A stretch of 64,000 nt of DNA, taken from positions 639,729 to 703,728 of the forward strand of contig NZ_SJPF01000002.1 of assembly GCF_007859755.1 (NCBI RefSeq), given 5' to 3'. The notes under the pieces were generated by a model. The model saw nothing but the letters and a program-made list of their open reading frames with translations. It was not told the DNA's origin and did no database searches. The position numbers and the translations under genes were made by a program. Origin of the DNA: Blastopirellula retiformator. GTDB taxonomy: Bacteria; Planctomycetota; Planctomycetia; Pirellulales; Pirellulaceae. Every line of letters begins with the position of its first letter. The first letter of the stretch is position 1. This document shows positions 25,254 through 33,847 of this stretch, in pieces.

Positions 25254-25448
25254 CCGTAAATCGCGAGTGGTTCACCCGTGAGTCTGTCGCAATAATAACG
25301 TGTAGTAGCCAGTATTAGATCCGACAGATTTTACCCAGATTACGCGTCTGAGTGTACGAGTTGGTCGAGCTTTTTTTGGCCCATCCGGCTTCTTCATGGG
25401 CAAAGTTGCAGTCCGCCGCAGTGGAAAAAAGAGGTCCATCCGACTTTA

Positions 25449-25700
25449 TTGTGGGTCGCCAGTCTGAACAGATGACCAGTTTCGATCAAGCATGGGAGGC
25501 ATTTTCGTCGCCATCGCTTGCCTGAAGCTTTCGCCAGTAAGTGGCTGGGCTCTTGAATTTACTCGGAAAATAACGGTGGTTGCCGCCTTCGTCGGAGCCG
25601 ACCGTCGATCGCTCGCCCTCACAGGCGATTGATGGTCGGCGCAGATGAAGGTAGCCCTGCCTTTGTTGATGAGATCCCCACTTTTTGCGGCGACCCACAA
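25449..25700. repeat. Repeat family C, copy 2 (complete, MITE-like)
   Basis: 252 bases with perfect 12-base terminal inverted repeats TTGTGGGTCGCC (25449-25460) and GGCGACCCACAA (25689-25700) and no coding capacity. It is inverted relative to copy 1 at 18078-18267. It carries an internal GC-rich palindrome of about 50 bases missing from copy 1. It interrupts an ISL3-type transposase relic on its right side. The 25254-25448 stretch to its left holds nothing I can name. Confidence 0.88.
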
Positions 25701-25716
25701 GAAACCCCGAAGGACC

Positions 25717-25935
25717 TTAGTTTGGTGTGGATCACGCGGCGATACCAGTCTTCGAAGTAGGCGGTCGCCGAGGTAGCGTCGGCGTGATGCCATAGATCGC
25801 GGAGCATTTCTTTGTACGCCTAGGCCTTGCCCCAGGCTGAATGCTTCGTCCAACTGCGACTGCTGTTTCTCGGTGAGATTCTCTTGGCTCTTTAGCCAGG
25901 CGTATTTCGTCGTCGCGAGTCGCTCGTCGAAACGC
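25717..25935 (-). pseudogene. ISL3-family (IS204/IS1001/IS1165) transposase fragment
   Basis: The minus strand reads TTKYAWLKSQENLTEKQQSQ then LDEAFSLGQGL, and after a frameshift and stop AYKEMLRDLWHHADATSATA then YFEDWYRRVIHTKL. These are the adjoining 'xLLKnxenLtxxqxxxLxxL...aYxlKExlRdLWxx...A...l..Wy..a..sgl' segments of ISL3-type transposases. Only about 70 residues survive, cut off by repeat C. The 190 bases to the right, up to the Wza-like gene, hold no further recognisable feature. Confidence 0.72.
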
Positions 25936-26127
25936 CGTCGGGTTACTCCCTGCCGCTAGCAGCCAAAAGATCCACCCAGCAGGCGCCTGTTAAACCTTGC
26001 CGACTGCGCAATCTTTTCCCATTTCGTCGCCCGTAACGAACAATTCAACTAAAGGGCCTGCGCCGAGTTTGCCGAATACTAGTGATGCCGTTACTAGCAC
26101 ATCCGCTGGCCAGCATCGATTCGGACT

Positions 26128-27261
26128 ATGAACAACACCAATTCGACCCCTCGATACGCCAACATACCAATCGCGTGGGGACTCGCGCTAGCATTGCTAT
26201 CGACTTCTGTGGGTTGCACCTCTTTCGCTCACCACTCGCATCCCAGCGATCCGCTGTTGGATGTGCCGCGAGAGCTGGAGATGACGACCCACCCAGAATA
26301 CCGCGTCGCGGCGCCCGATATCTTGTTGATCGAGGCGGTTAACAACATTCGTCCGCCCGGCAGCACGCTACAGGCTGGCGATCAAATCTTGGTTCAAATC
26401 GCCCGCGGTCTGCCGCTGGAGCCCGATGTCGAGCAAGAGACGAGCCCGCTGGAATACCAAGCCGCCGTCGAGTTTGAGCAGGCCTTCAAGACGATCAACG
26501 CCATCTACCTGGTTGGCGCCAACGGCGCCGTCGACCTGGGCCCCTACTACGGCGCCTATGAAGTTGCCGGCCGAACCGTCGACGAAGCCCAGCAATTGGT
26601 GCAACAGGCGCTTAAAGATCGGTTTGGTCTGCGAGAGCCGCAAGTCACGTTGATCTTGCCCGACGTCGCCGGCAAACAGGCGATCAATGGCGAGCATCTG
26701 GTTCGCCCCGATGGTACCGTTTCGCTGGGCGTCTATGGCAGCGTCTACGTCGCCGGGATGACCCTGGAAGAGATCAAATCACTGATTGAAGCGCACCTGT
26801 CGCGTTACATTCATCAGCCAGAACTCTACGTCGACGTTCTCTCGTACAACAGCAAGACCTTTTACGTCGTCATGGACGGCGGCGGCTACGGCGAACGTGT
26901 CGTTCGCTTGCCCTGTACCGGCAATGAGACGGTCTTGGATGCGATCGCCCAGGTGCAGGGACTGTCTGAGGTGTCGTCACGCGATATCTGGGTCGTCCGC
27001 CCTGCCCCGGCCGGTACTCAGTGCGCCCAGGTGTTGGACGTCCACTGGAGCGAGATCGTCGCCGAAGGGATCACCACGACCAACTACCAGATTTTGCCCG
27101 GCGACCGCATCTATGTCGAAGCGGATCGAATGATCTCGGTCGACAACGCGTTGGCGAAACTGATCTCGCCGGTGGAACGCGTGCTGGGGGTCGTGCTGCT
27201 AGGAACCCGCACGGTTCAGCAGATCGACAATCCTAACTCGAACAATGGATTTGGCTTCTAG
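26128..27261 (+). CDS. Wza-like polysaccharide export lipoprotein
   Basis: 377 residues. A lipoprotein signal (WGLALALLSTSVGC) is followed by a polysaccharide export (Poly_export) domain (about 75-165: LQAGDQILVQIARGL, YLVGANGAVDLGPYYGAYEV, GRTVDEAQQLVQQALKD) and SLBB-type repeats (about 190-240: VRPDGTVSLGVYGSVYVAGM; about 250-330). It is the outer-membrane exit for an exported polysaccharide and would pair with the Wzc-like kinase at 46587. It stands on the opposite strand to the main EPS operon but borders it, with only small secreted proteins and an acyltransferase between. Confidence 0.87.
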   Translation: MNNTNSTPRYANIPIAWGLALALLSTSVGCTSFAHHSHPSDPLLDVPRELEMTTHPEYRVAAPDILLIEAVNNIRPPGSTLQAGDQILVQIARGLPLEPDVEQETSPLEYQAAVEFEQAFKTINAIYLVGANGAVDLGPYYGAYEVAGRTVDEAQQLVQQALKDRFGLREPQVTLILPDVAGKQAINGEHLVRPDGTVSLGVYGSVYVAGMTLEEIKSLIEAHLSRYIHQPELYVDVLSYNSKTFYVVMDGGGYGERVVRLPCTGNETVLDAIAQVQGLSEVSSRDIWVVRPAPAGTQCAQVLDVHWSEIVAEGITTTNYQILPGDRIYVEADRMISVDNALAKLISPVERVLGVVLLGTRTVQQIDNPNSNNGFGF

Positions 27262-27274
27262 GAAATCAAGGATA

Positions 27275-27685
27275 ATGATGAATCGAATTGTTCCTGCGAT
27301 CGGCTTTGCCATCCTGCTTGGTACGGCGAGCCTCGTCCAAGCTCAACAGCCTGGCGGGCAACGCCTGGTTATTGCATCAGAACCGGCCGCTCCGTCCCTG
27401 CTGACCTGCGGCGCCGATTGTGCGTCGTGCGGATCGAGCGGGTATAATTGCGACGGCCCGCACCACCCCAATTACTTGCTGAAATACGCCAAGCACGCAA
27501 CGCGATTTATTATGCGTTGGCCGAAACATTGTTTTGCGCACCCGATCGGTCCGCCGCATGGCGGCACGGGCTATGGTTACTATGAGCCGCAATGGCGGCC
27601 CTTCCAAGCTTCGTACGTCCAGCCGATACCGGCCGAAACGATCGAAATGGATGTCGAGATCATCCAGACGCCGATCGCACCGTAG
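27275..27685 (+). CDS. Small secreted Cys/His/Pro-containing protein
   Basis: 136 residues. A signal peptide (MMNRIVPAIGFAILLGTASLVQA, cleavage before QQP) is followed by a segment with four Cys and several His (CGADCASCGSSGYNCDGPHH, then KHATRFIMRWPKHCFAHP) and a Pro/Tyr-rich tail. AAGGA lies just before ATG 27275, 13 bases after the Wza-like gene, so it is probably in the same transcript. I recognise no family. The paired Cys/His suggest metal or disulfide structure. It probably acts in the envelope alongside polysaccharide export. Confidence 0.65.
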   Translation: MMNRIVPAIGFAILLGTASLVQAQQPGGQRLVIASEPAAPSLLTCGADCASCGSSGYNCDGPHHPNYLLKYAKHATRFIMRWPKHCFAHPIGPPHGGTGYGYYEPQWRPFQASYVQPIPAETIEMDVEIIQTPIAP

Positions 27686-27739
27686 CGACGCCCCTCGAAT
27701 TCCCGAATCTCCTTCGCCCCACGGAAAGGAACGACTCGC

Positions 27740-28138
27740 ATGAATCGCAACGTCCTAGTCCTGGCGCCGATCGCGTCACTGTTGTTGCTGGTCGCCGCCC
27801 AGGCGTCCTTTGGGCAAGACGTGATGCAACCGGCACGCCTTCAACCGAGTCGGCTGCCGACGACCAGCCCGTACCTGCTGTTGGGCAGCTCGCGGTACGA
27901 TCCGGCGCTCAGCTATTACCGCATCGTCCGTCCCGAAAATCAGATCCGGCAAGCCTACAACAACCAATCGCGACGCATCACGCAACTACGCGACGAAGTC
28001 AACAAGCAGCAGCGTGAAATCAACCAGGCCGAAAGCTCGCTGCTGAGTCCCACCGGACATCGCTCGATGTTCCAAAATCTGGGGGGGTATTTTGGCGGTG
28101 GCAACTTGCAAGGAGGTGGGTTGGGGATTGGCCGGTAG
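27740..28138 (+). CDS. Small secreted protein with coiled-coil segment
   Basis: 132 residues. A signal peptide (MNRNVLVLAPIASLLLLVAAQASFG, cleavage before QD), a Pro/Arg/Leu-rich part, a helix likely to form a coiled coil at about 70-100 (NNQSRRITQLRDEVNKQQRE), and a Gly-rich end (GGYFGGGNLQGGGLGIGR). It has a good GGAAAGGA upstream. It lies 54 bases after the previous secreted protein in the same direction. No family recognised. The Gly-rich tail recalls that of the Tad-locus lipoprotein at 16713, perhaps by chance. Confidence 0.62.
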   Translation: MNRNVLVLAPIASLLLLVAAQASFGQDVMQPARLQPSRLPTTSPYLLLGSSRYDPALSYYRIVRPENQIRQAYNNQSRRITQLRDEVNKQQREINQAESSLLSPTGHRSMFQNLGGYFGGGNLQGGGLGIGR

Positions 28139-28223
28139 GCATCCCAATCCGCGACTACTTGCATACGCCTGCCAGGCCACGAAACTGCCAGTCAATTACT
28201 AGAAGGACCATGGGCTAAGCGGC

Positions 28224-28257
28224 TACAATACTCAATTCGTAAACCACCGAATTGAGG
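28224..28257 (+). promoter_or_regulatory. TACAAT box and hairpin covering the acyltransferase ribosome-binding site
   Basis: TACAAT (28224-28229) is a fair -10 box, though no convincing -35 is seen. It is followed by the perfect inverted repeat CTCAATTCG-N8-CGAATTGAG (28231-28256). The GAGG at 28254-28257, the only ribosome-binding-like site before ATG 28274, is largely in the right arm, so the folded RNA would hide it. It could be an operator or a translational control hairpin. Confidence 0.45.
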
Positions 28258-28273
28258 CGATCAGCAGCAAACC

Positions 28274-30316
28274 ATGGCGACGACGGCACCCCATACCACG
28301 GCTGCGGATTCAGCACCGCAGTCCGATCGCACTGACGCCGCCACGCGAGATTTCAAATATCGCCCCGATGTCGACGGGTTACGGGCGCTTGCCGTCACGC
28401 TGGTCTTGCTGTTTCACGCGGGGCTCGGTTTCTCGGGCGGCTTTATTGGCGTCGACGTCTTCTTTGTGATCTCCGGTTTTCTGATCACCGGGCTCGTGCT
28501 AAAGCAGCTGGACGCTGGAACCTTCAGCCTGAAGAATTTTTGGGTTCGGCGGATTCGCCGAATTTTGCCTGCTTCGACCGTGATGGTCGTGTTGGTCTTG
28601 GCGGCCGGTTATTTTCTGCTTTTATCGCCTGAATTTAAGCAACTGGCCGAATCGGCGATCGCCCAGCAGTTGATGCTGTCGAACGTCTACTTCTGGCGGA
28701 ACACCGGCTACTTCGCCGGCCCAGCGGATGTCAAGCCTCTGCTCCACACCTGGTCGCTGGGCGTGGAAGAGCAGTTCTACATCGGCTATCCAATCCTGCT
28801 GATGCTGCTGCATCGTTTCTTCCGCAAAGGCGCCTTTGCGGTTTTGGTCTTGATCGCGGTCGTCTCGTTGGCGCTCAGCCAATATTTCGTCAATCGTTCG
28901 CCGGCGGCGACGTTCTATCTGTTGCCGACTCGGGCTTGGGAAATGCTACTCGGCGGCCTGATCTGCTTTTTGCCGCGACTTTCTGCGGTCAGTCCGCGGG
29001 TGCTATCCGCATGCAGTTGGATCTCGTTAGGAGCGATTCTAGGAACCGGTTGGTTCTACACGGCGGAGATGCCCTTCCCCGGCCTTACGGCGATCGTCCC
29101 TTGTCTGGCGGCCGCGGCGCTGATCTACGTGAACTCCGAACAGCTCACTTGGCCAGCCAAAGCGATGGCGACCCGACCACTGGTGTTCGTCGGCTTGATC
29201 AGTTACTCGCTCTACCTTTGGCATTGGCCGCTGTTTGCGTTTTACCGGTATTGGTTGGGCGACCCAGGAATTGTTGTGGCGGTCGCGGTGCTGGCCGCCA
29301 GCTTCGCCCTCGCGGTTCTCTCGTGGAGATTTGTCGAAACGCCCATTCGCCAACTGAAGCCGGGGATTCCCGCATATGGGTATTTCATGGGCGCCGCAAC
29401 TTCGATCGGCGCGATCGTGATCGTTGCGAGTTTCGTAATTATGTCCCAAGGCTTTCCGGGTAAATTTCCGGAAGCAGGTTTCGCCAGCACCGATATCCCC
29501 ATCAATCTTGACTCGACGACGGCGGAGGCCGAGAGCGGGAAACTGCCGATCATAGGCGACCGCACAAGTGGAGCCCCAAAAATCGTCTTCTGCGGAGATA
29601 GCCACCTAGGCGCAGTCCTGGGCGTCTTGGATGACGCGTTCAAAACAAATGGCATGTCCGCCGCAATCGCTGCACGGGGGGGAACGCCTCTTATGATCAA
29701 CTCGTGGAGCCAAGGAAATTCGGAAACCGAGCGACAAAACAGAGAACAGTGGAAGCAAGCGGTCGTTCGCTATGTTCAAGAACACGACATTTCCGACGTG
29801 GTTTTGATCGGGAGATGGACCCTCTATATCAAAGGCGAATTAACCGGCGAAACGGGTCATCTTCTTCACGACGGTCAATCCCTGCCAGGTGAAGCGAATT
29901 TGTCCGAGAAAGCCGTAGAGCGGAGCTTGACGCGGACGGTCGAAGAATTGAAGATCGCCGGCGTCCGAGTCTGGATCATGAAACAGGTGCCGTTACAACC
30001 GCACGATACGAACCGGCAAATTGTGTTGGCGAAAGCATTTGGAATCGGTGACGCAAGAGGCACGTCAAGAGAATGGAATCGTGAACGACACGCTAACGCG
30101 AACCGAATTATCGAGCATCTTCAATCGGAAGGAGTCAACGTGCTCGATCCCAATCCATATTGCTTTGACGACAACGGATTCTCGAAGATATTTGATGGCT
30201 CCACGTCACTCTATCACGATGAGGATCATCTCTCGGTTTACGGTTCGCGATATCTGTTGACCGACTTTTTTGACCAATTTGCAAAACAGCTGAAGGAATC
30301 GCCAAGGGCGAATTAG
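28274..30316 (+). CDS. Membrane O-acyltransferase with C-terminal SGNH domain (OatA/OafA type)
   Basis: 680 residues. An acyltransferase-3 domain with about ten membrane helices (about 30-400; YRPDVDGLRALAVTLVLLFH, GGFIGVDVFFVISGFLITGL, LLHTWSLGVEEQFYIGYPIL, SYSLYLWHWPLFAFYRYW) is joined to a periplasmic SGNH domain (about 430-670) with the serine block VFCGDSHLGA and the DEDH block YHDEDHLSVYGSRYL. Such proteins move acetyl or other acyl groups to exported sugars, either peptidoglycan or polysaccharide. Its place at the edge of the EPS locus suggests decoration of the exopolysaccharide. Its 3' end overlaps by 4 bases the 3' end of the convergent glycosyltransferase gene. Confidence 0.88.
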   Translation: MATTAPHTTAADSAPQSDRTDAATRDFKYRPDVDGLRALAVTLVLLFHAGLGFSGGFIGVDVFFVISGFLITGLVLKQLDAGTFSLKNFWVRRIRRILPASTVMVVLVLAAGYFLLLSPEFKQLAESAIAQQLMLSNVYFWRNTGYFAGPADVKPLLHTWSLGVEEQFYIGYPILLMLLHRFFRKGAFAVLVLIAVVSLALSQYFVNRSPAATFYLLPTRAWEMLLGGLICFLPRLSAVSPRVLSACSWISLGAILGTGWFYTAEMPFPGLTAIVPCLAAAALIYVNSEQLTWPAKAMATRPLVFVGLISYSLYLWHWPLFAFYRYWLGDPGIVVAVAVLAASFALAVLSWRFVETPIRQLKPGIPAYGYFMGAATSIGAIVIVASFVIMSQGFPGKFPEAGFASTDIPINLDSTTAEAESGKLPIIGDRTSGAPKIVFCGDSHLGAVLGVLDDAFKTNGMSAAIAARGGTPLMINSWSQGNSETERQNREQWKQAVVRYVQEHDISDVVLIGRWTLYIKGELTGETGHLLHDGQSLPGEANLSEKAVERSLTRTVEELKIAGVRVWIMKQVPLQPHDTNRQIVLAKAFGIGDARGTSREWNRERHANANRIIEHLQSEGVNVLDPNPYCFDDNGFSKIFDGSTSLYHDEDHLSVYGSRYLLTDFFDQFAKQLKESPRAN

Positions 30317-31476
30317 CGCTGGCCACCGACATCACTTGCTAGTCGATCACAAGCGCCCACAATGATCTCCGCCTGGGCTTGCCAAGTAAACTTCTCGGCC
30401 TGCGACTGTCGTTGAGACCTGCCGGCGCATTGACCGTTCTTCACGTTCATCAACGCGCGGCCCCATTCCTCTACGTCACCAACCGGCGCGTAAGTCACGG
30501 CCTCCCCTCCCACCTCGCGCAGCACCGGTATGTCACTGGCGACCACCAGTGCGCCGCAAGCGATCGCTTCGACGATCGGCAGGCCGAAGCCTTCCGCCTC
30601 GGTTGGCTGGACGACGATTGCCGCCTGGCGATAGTATTCGGCGAGCTGTTCGCGCGTCATCCCACGCAATTGCGTCACGTGGGGGCGAATCTGTAGTTCA
30701 TCGAGCAGCGTCTCGTGCTCCACCGTCCATTGGCCACCGATTTGAAGGAGACGCAAACCGGGCCACGTCGGCTGAACGTGCGCGAATATTCGCAGCAGGA
30801 GATCGATTCGCTTCCGGGGTATACAGCTACCGACGTTTAGCAAGTAAGGGGATTCGGCCTGCAGAAGTTCGCCGTCCTCCTTTCGTCCCTCTGCGTTGAA
30901 TTCGCTGGCGACTCCGTTGGGCGCAAAGACGAGCTTTTCGGCAGGAACCAGCCCATGCTCGAGAATTTCACGCCTTGTCTGCATGGTGGGATGAAACACA
31001 ACCGCCGCTTTCCGCATCCCGTCGAGAATCGATTGGGTCATGCGGCGAAACCACCACGGGCGCGGGTCTCGATCTGGCTGAATCAGGCAACGGAATGTGT
31101 CGAGATCGTGACAAAACACGCCCGCTTTGCCGGCCGGTAGCCCGTGCAACAGGTGGGCGTAGCTGTGGTCACAAACATGATAAAACGAGTAAGGACGTAG
31201 TTTCGCCAGCTGTCGCGGATAAACCCGCATGCGGTTATAGAGCCGATCAATGTTCCTGGCTCGTTTTTCGCCGACGAGAGATTTCGCCCACGTAAACCGA
31301 GGCTGATATTTCGGCACGATCCGCTCAGGCCGCCAATCGCAATTCGGGAGGTTGCCGACTTCCTGGTCAAGCATTTCCGCCGCCAGGTCCATGCTCGCCC
31401 ATTTTTCTTCTCGAAAGTCGCAGAGGATGCCAAGGTCAAGGCAAGCCGACTCGGTACTGGACGTAGACAAGATCAC
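30313..31476 (-). CDS. Glycosyltransferase family 4-like protein (last gene of the EPS operon)
   Basis: 387 residues, GT-B fold. A less conserved acceptor half is followed by the donor half with LLNVGSCIPRKRIDLLLRIF, VTQLRGMTREQLAEYYRQAA and the E-x7-E region PTEAEGFGLPIVEAIACG. It probably adds one sugar of the repeat unit on the cytoplasmic face. Its start overlaps the stop of the upstream glycosyltransferase gene (ATGA), and its stop codon overlaps the convergent acyltransferase gene. Donor and acceptor sugars cannot be told from sequence. Confidence 0.85.
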   Translation of the reverse strand: MILSTSSTESACLDLGILCDFREEKWASMDLAAEMLDQEVGNLPNCDWRPERIVPKYQPRFTWAKSLVGEKRARNIDRLYNRMRVYPRQLAKLRPYSFYHVCDHSYAHLLHGLPAGKAGVFCHDLDTFRCLIQPDRDPRPWWFRRMTQSILDGMRKAAVVFHPTMQTRREILEHGLVPAEKLVFAPNGVASEFNAEGRKEDGELLQAESPYLLNVGSCIPRKRIDLLLRIFAHVQPTWPGLRLLQIGGQWTVEHETLLDELQIRPHVTQLRGMTREQLAEYYRQAAIVVQPTEAEGFGLPIVEAIACGALVVASDIPVLREVGGEAVTYAPVGDVEEWGRALMNVKNGQCAGRSQRQSQAEKFTWQAQAEIIVGACDRLASDVGGQR

Positions 31477-32627
31477 ACCTTCTCCCGGCTGGCTAGTTCG
31501 CGATAGAACTGCTTGTAGCGTTCGGCGGTTTGGTTGACGCTGAAATGATCTGCCCGTTTTAGACCATTGTCGATCAGCGTCTGACGTTGCTGATCGTCGT
31601 CTAACAAGCGCTGGATCGCGGCGGCGTACCCATCGACATCTTTCTCAGACACGATGATCCCCGCGTCACCGACAGTAAATGGGATCTCTCCGCTATCGCT
31701 GGCGATCACCGGAACGCCGGCGGCGAACGCTTCGATCAACATCCGGCCAAACTGCTCTTTCCAATTCGGCATGGTCTGGCTCGGCGCGACCATGATGTCC
31801 ATCGCGCCTTGATAGTCGGGAACTTCGGAATGTGGAATCAACTTGATGGCGATCCGCTTGGTCAGTTCATGCGTTTCCGCCCATTGGCGAATCATCCCCT
31901 CCAAGCGTCCGCTTCCCATGAAGAAGCAAGACCACGTCCGGTGCTTGATTTTTTCGAGCGCCGCCAGCAAGATCTCGATCCCTTTGTCGGTTTCGAGTCG
32001 GCCGTTGAATCCTATTACCGGCCCCTGCAGTCCAAGCGCCTGTTGGACCTGACATTTGTGCTCGGGGGCGAGAGGTCGAAAAGCGGTGGTGTCGACCGCC
32101 AGGTTTAAGATCGTACCGGTCGATTCTGAAAATCCGCGCTCCAGCATCTGCTGGTGCACCAGACTGGCGCCGGCGATCCAGCCGCTGGCGTGCCGCAAGA
32201 CCGATTTTTCAAACCAATTGAAAGGCGGCGGATATCGTTTATTCAAGCTTTGGGCGGTCCGAAAACAATAGCGGGCCGGCTGATCGCGACAACTTTGCGA
32301 AACTTGATACCCGGCGTAGATATACGGCTCTTCCCAGGCGTGCACGACGTCGAAATCGTTGCTACGCACCAACTGCCGCAGCGTCTTTCCCTGATACCAA
32401 AACAGATGGATGTATTTGGACAGGCGCGTCGGGATTGCGACCGTCTTTAACTGCGAACCTTCGGGCTCCGGCTCAAACTCGATCGGCCGCAAGTCGCCAT
32501 GAAAATAGGCGGGCCCGCCGACGGTGACCTCAAAGTCCGGATCTTCGGCGATCTTGCGGAGAATGCCTCGGTTCATCGCTACGCAGTAGGAATGACCGAT
32601 GGAAAGGACTTTAAATGGAGAGGACAT
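31473..32627 (-). CDS. Glycosyltransferase family 4-like protein
   Basis: 384 residues, GT-B fold. The N-terminal half begins KVLSIGHSYCVAMNRGILRK. The C-terminal GT4 half has VIGFNGRLETDKGIEILLAA, CFFMGSGRLEG and the donor site PNWKEQFGRMLIEAFAAGVP (E-x7-E). One of nine such transferases in the operon. It is coupled to the next gene by a 4-base overlap. A 55-base gap separates it from the transferase upstream, which is wide for this operon. Confidence 0.86.
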   Translation of the reverse strand: MSSPFKVLSIGHSYCVAMNRGILRKIAEDPDFEVTVGGPAYFHGDLRPIEFEPEPEGSQLKTVAIPTRLSKYIHLFWYQGKTLRQLVRSNDFDVVHAWEEPYIYAGYQVSQSCRDQPARYCFRTAQSLNKRYPPPFNWFEKSVLRHASGWIAGASLVHQQMLERGFSESTGTILNLAVDTTAFRPLAPEHKCQVQQALGLQGPVIGFNGRLETDKGIEILLAALEKIKHRTWSCFFMGSGRLEGMIRQWAETHELTKRIAIKLIPHSEVPDYQGAMDIMVAPSQTMPNWKEQFGRMLIEAFAAGVPVIASDSGEIPFTVGDAGIIVSEKDVDGYAAAIQRLLDDDQQRQTLIDNGLKRADHFSVNQTAERYKQFYRELASREKV

Positions 32628-32682
32628 GGATTAGCTCAATATCGCGCGGACGTTGCGTCCTAGTGACAAAAGTAAAGTTGGT

Positions 32683-33846
32683 CTAAACGTAACGTTCCGT
32701 TGTGTGCTTCAACGAGAAATTCTTACCGTAGAAGCGTCTTGCCTGCTTGCAGAGACGGGCTCGCGAGTCGGTATCGGAGAGGAGCGTGCGAAGAGTGTTC
32801 ACATATTGAACGGAATCTGGTTTTTCGACCAAGACTAGCGCATCCTGCTCTCGCCAGAAACCTTCCGTGAGCGGCCCATCATTGGTAATGACGCAACAAC
32901 CATGTTGAAGACTGGCCATCGTTGTGCCGCGTCGCGTCGTTACGCCATCCGGATAGGGCAGCACCATGACGTCGCACGCCTGCAGCCACAAGGATATCTC
33001 GCGCTCGGGCAACTCCCCCAAACCGACGATTCGCTTGCGTGACGCTTGATCGCCTAAACTTAACTGGCTCGCCCAGCGATCGCTGTTCCTTCCGAACAAC
33101 AAAAACACAGCATCCGGAAATTCGGCCAAACCGGATTGAATGATTGGCTCCAGATGTTCGGCGATCAGATCTCCGCACGTACCGAAGTGTCCGATGATTT
33201 GTTGGCCTTGAAAGGTGGATCGTCGCCGATTCACCTCATCGCTATCTTGAACAAGCTCAATATTTGAGGGAATCGGCAGCGTTGTGACGTTGATCGGCCG
33301 TCCAACAAGGTACCGCTTGATCCCCGGCGTCCAGGCGGAAGTGCTTGTACAAACGCTTGAAACGCCCTGTAGCATCATCAGCACCATAAGCCGCTGTACA
33401 ATCGCAGCAACACGTTGTTTGAGCGAACCGACAAGCGGCAGGAAAAGTTCGTGCACCATCACTTCGACTTCATCGCGATAGACGCGTCCGCGAACCAAAA
33501 CCCAGAGGCAAAAGAGCACGTTCATGCTTCGCCAGCCATAGAGCTGAGGCGTCCACTGAACAAGCAGGCGGCGAGGTCGATCGAACTTCGCAAGCGCCCG
33601 ATTGAGTTTGAGAATTCCGCAAAAGCCGAACGAAGCGGCGGGACGACAAACCCGAAGAGACTTGCCTGCAGGCGTTTCCGAAACGCTCGCATTGCAACAC
33701 CATACGATCGCGTCGCCACCGGACTCCGACACCCCGAATGCGAGCCTCTGTGTATAGTCCGCCAAGCCGCCTGACGCCGGGGGATATTGACCAGTGATGA
33801 TGTGCAGCGGCACGTTCAAATTGTTTTGCTCGGTAGCGCGTTTCAT
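32683..33846 (-). CDS. Glycosyltransferase-like protein, divergent donor site
   Basis: 387 residues. The N-terminus HIITGQYPPASGGLADYTQR is typical of GT4 enzymes (the GG that binds the donor phosphate), and IIGHFGTCGDLIAEHLEPII and RKRIVGLGELPEREISLWLQ fit the donor half. The normal E-x7-E stretch is replaced by YPDGVTTRRGTTMASLQHGC, so the catalysis or sugar specificity is likely to differ. ATG 33846 starts 1 base after the flippase stop; a TTG nine bases earlier would overlap it. Confidence 0.8.
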   Translation of the reverse strand: MKRATEQNNLNVPLHIITGQYPPASGGLADYTQRLAFGVSESGGDAIVWCCNASVSETPAGKSLRVCRPAASFGFCGILKLNRALAKFDRPRRLLVQWTPQLYGWRSMNVLFCLWVLVRGRVYRDEVEVMVHELFLPLVGSLKQRVAAIVQRLMVLMMLQGVSSVCTSTSAWTPGIKRYLVGRPINVTTLPIPSNIELVQDSDEVNRRRSTFQGQQIIGHFGTCGDLIAEHLEPIIQSGLAEFPDAVFLLFGRNSDRWASQLSLGDQASRKRIVGLGELPEREISLWLQACDVMVLPYPDGVTTRRGTTMASLQHGCCVITNDGPLTEGFWREQDALVLVEKPDSVQYVNTLRTLLSDTDSRARLCKQARRFYGKNFSLKHTTERYV

Positions 33847-33847
33847 G

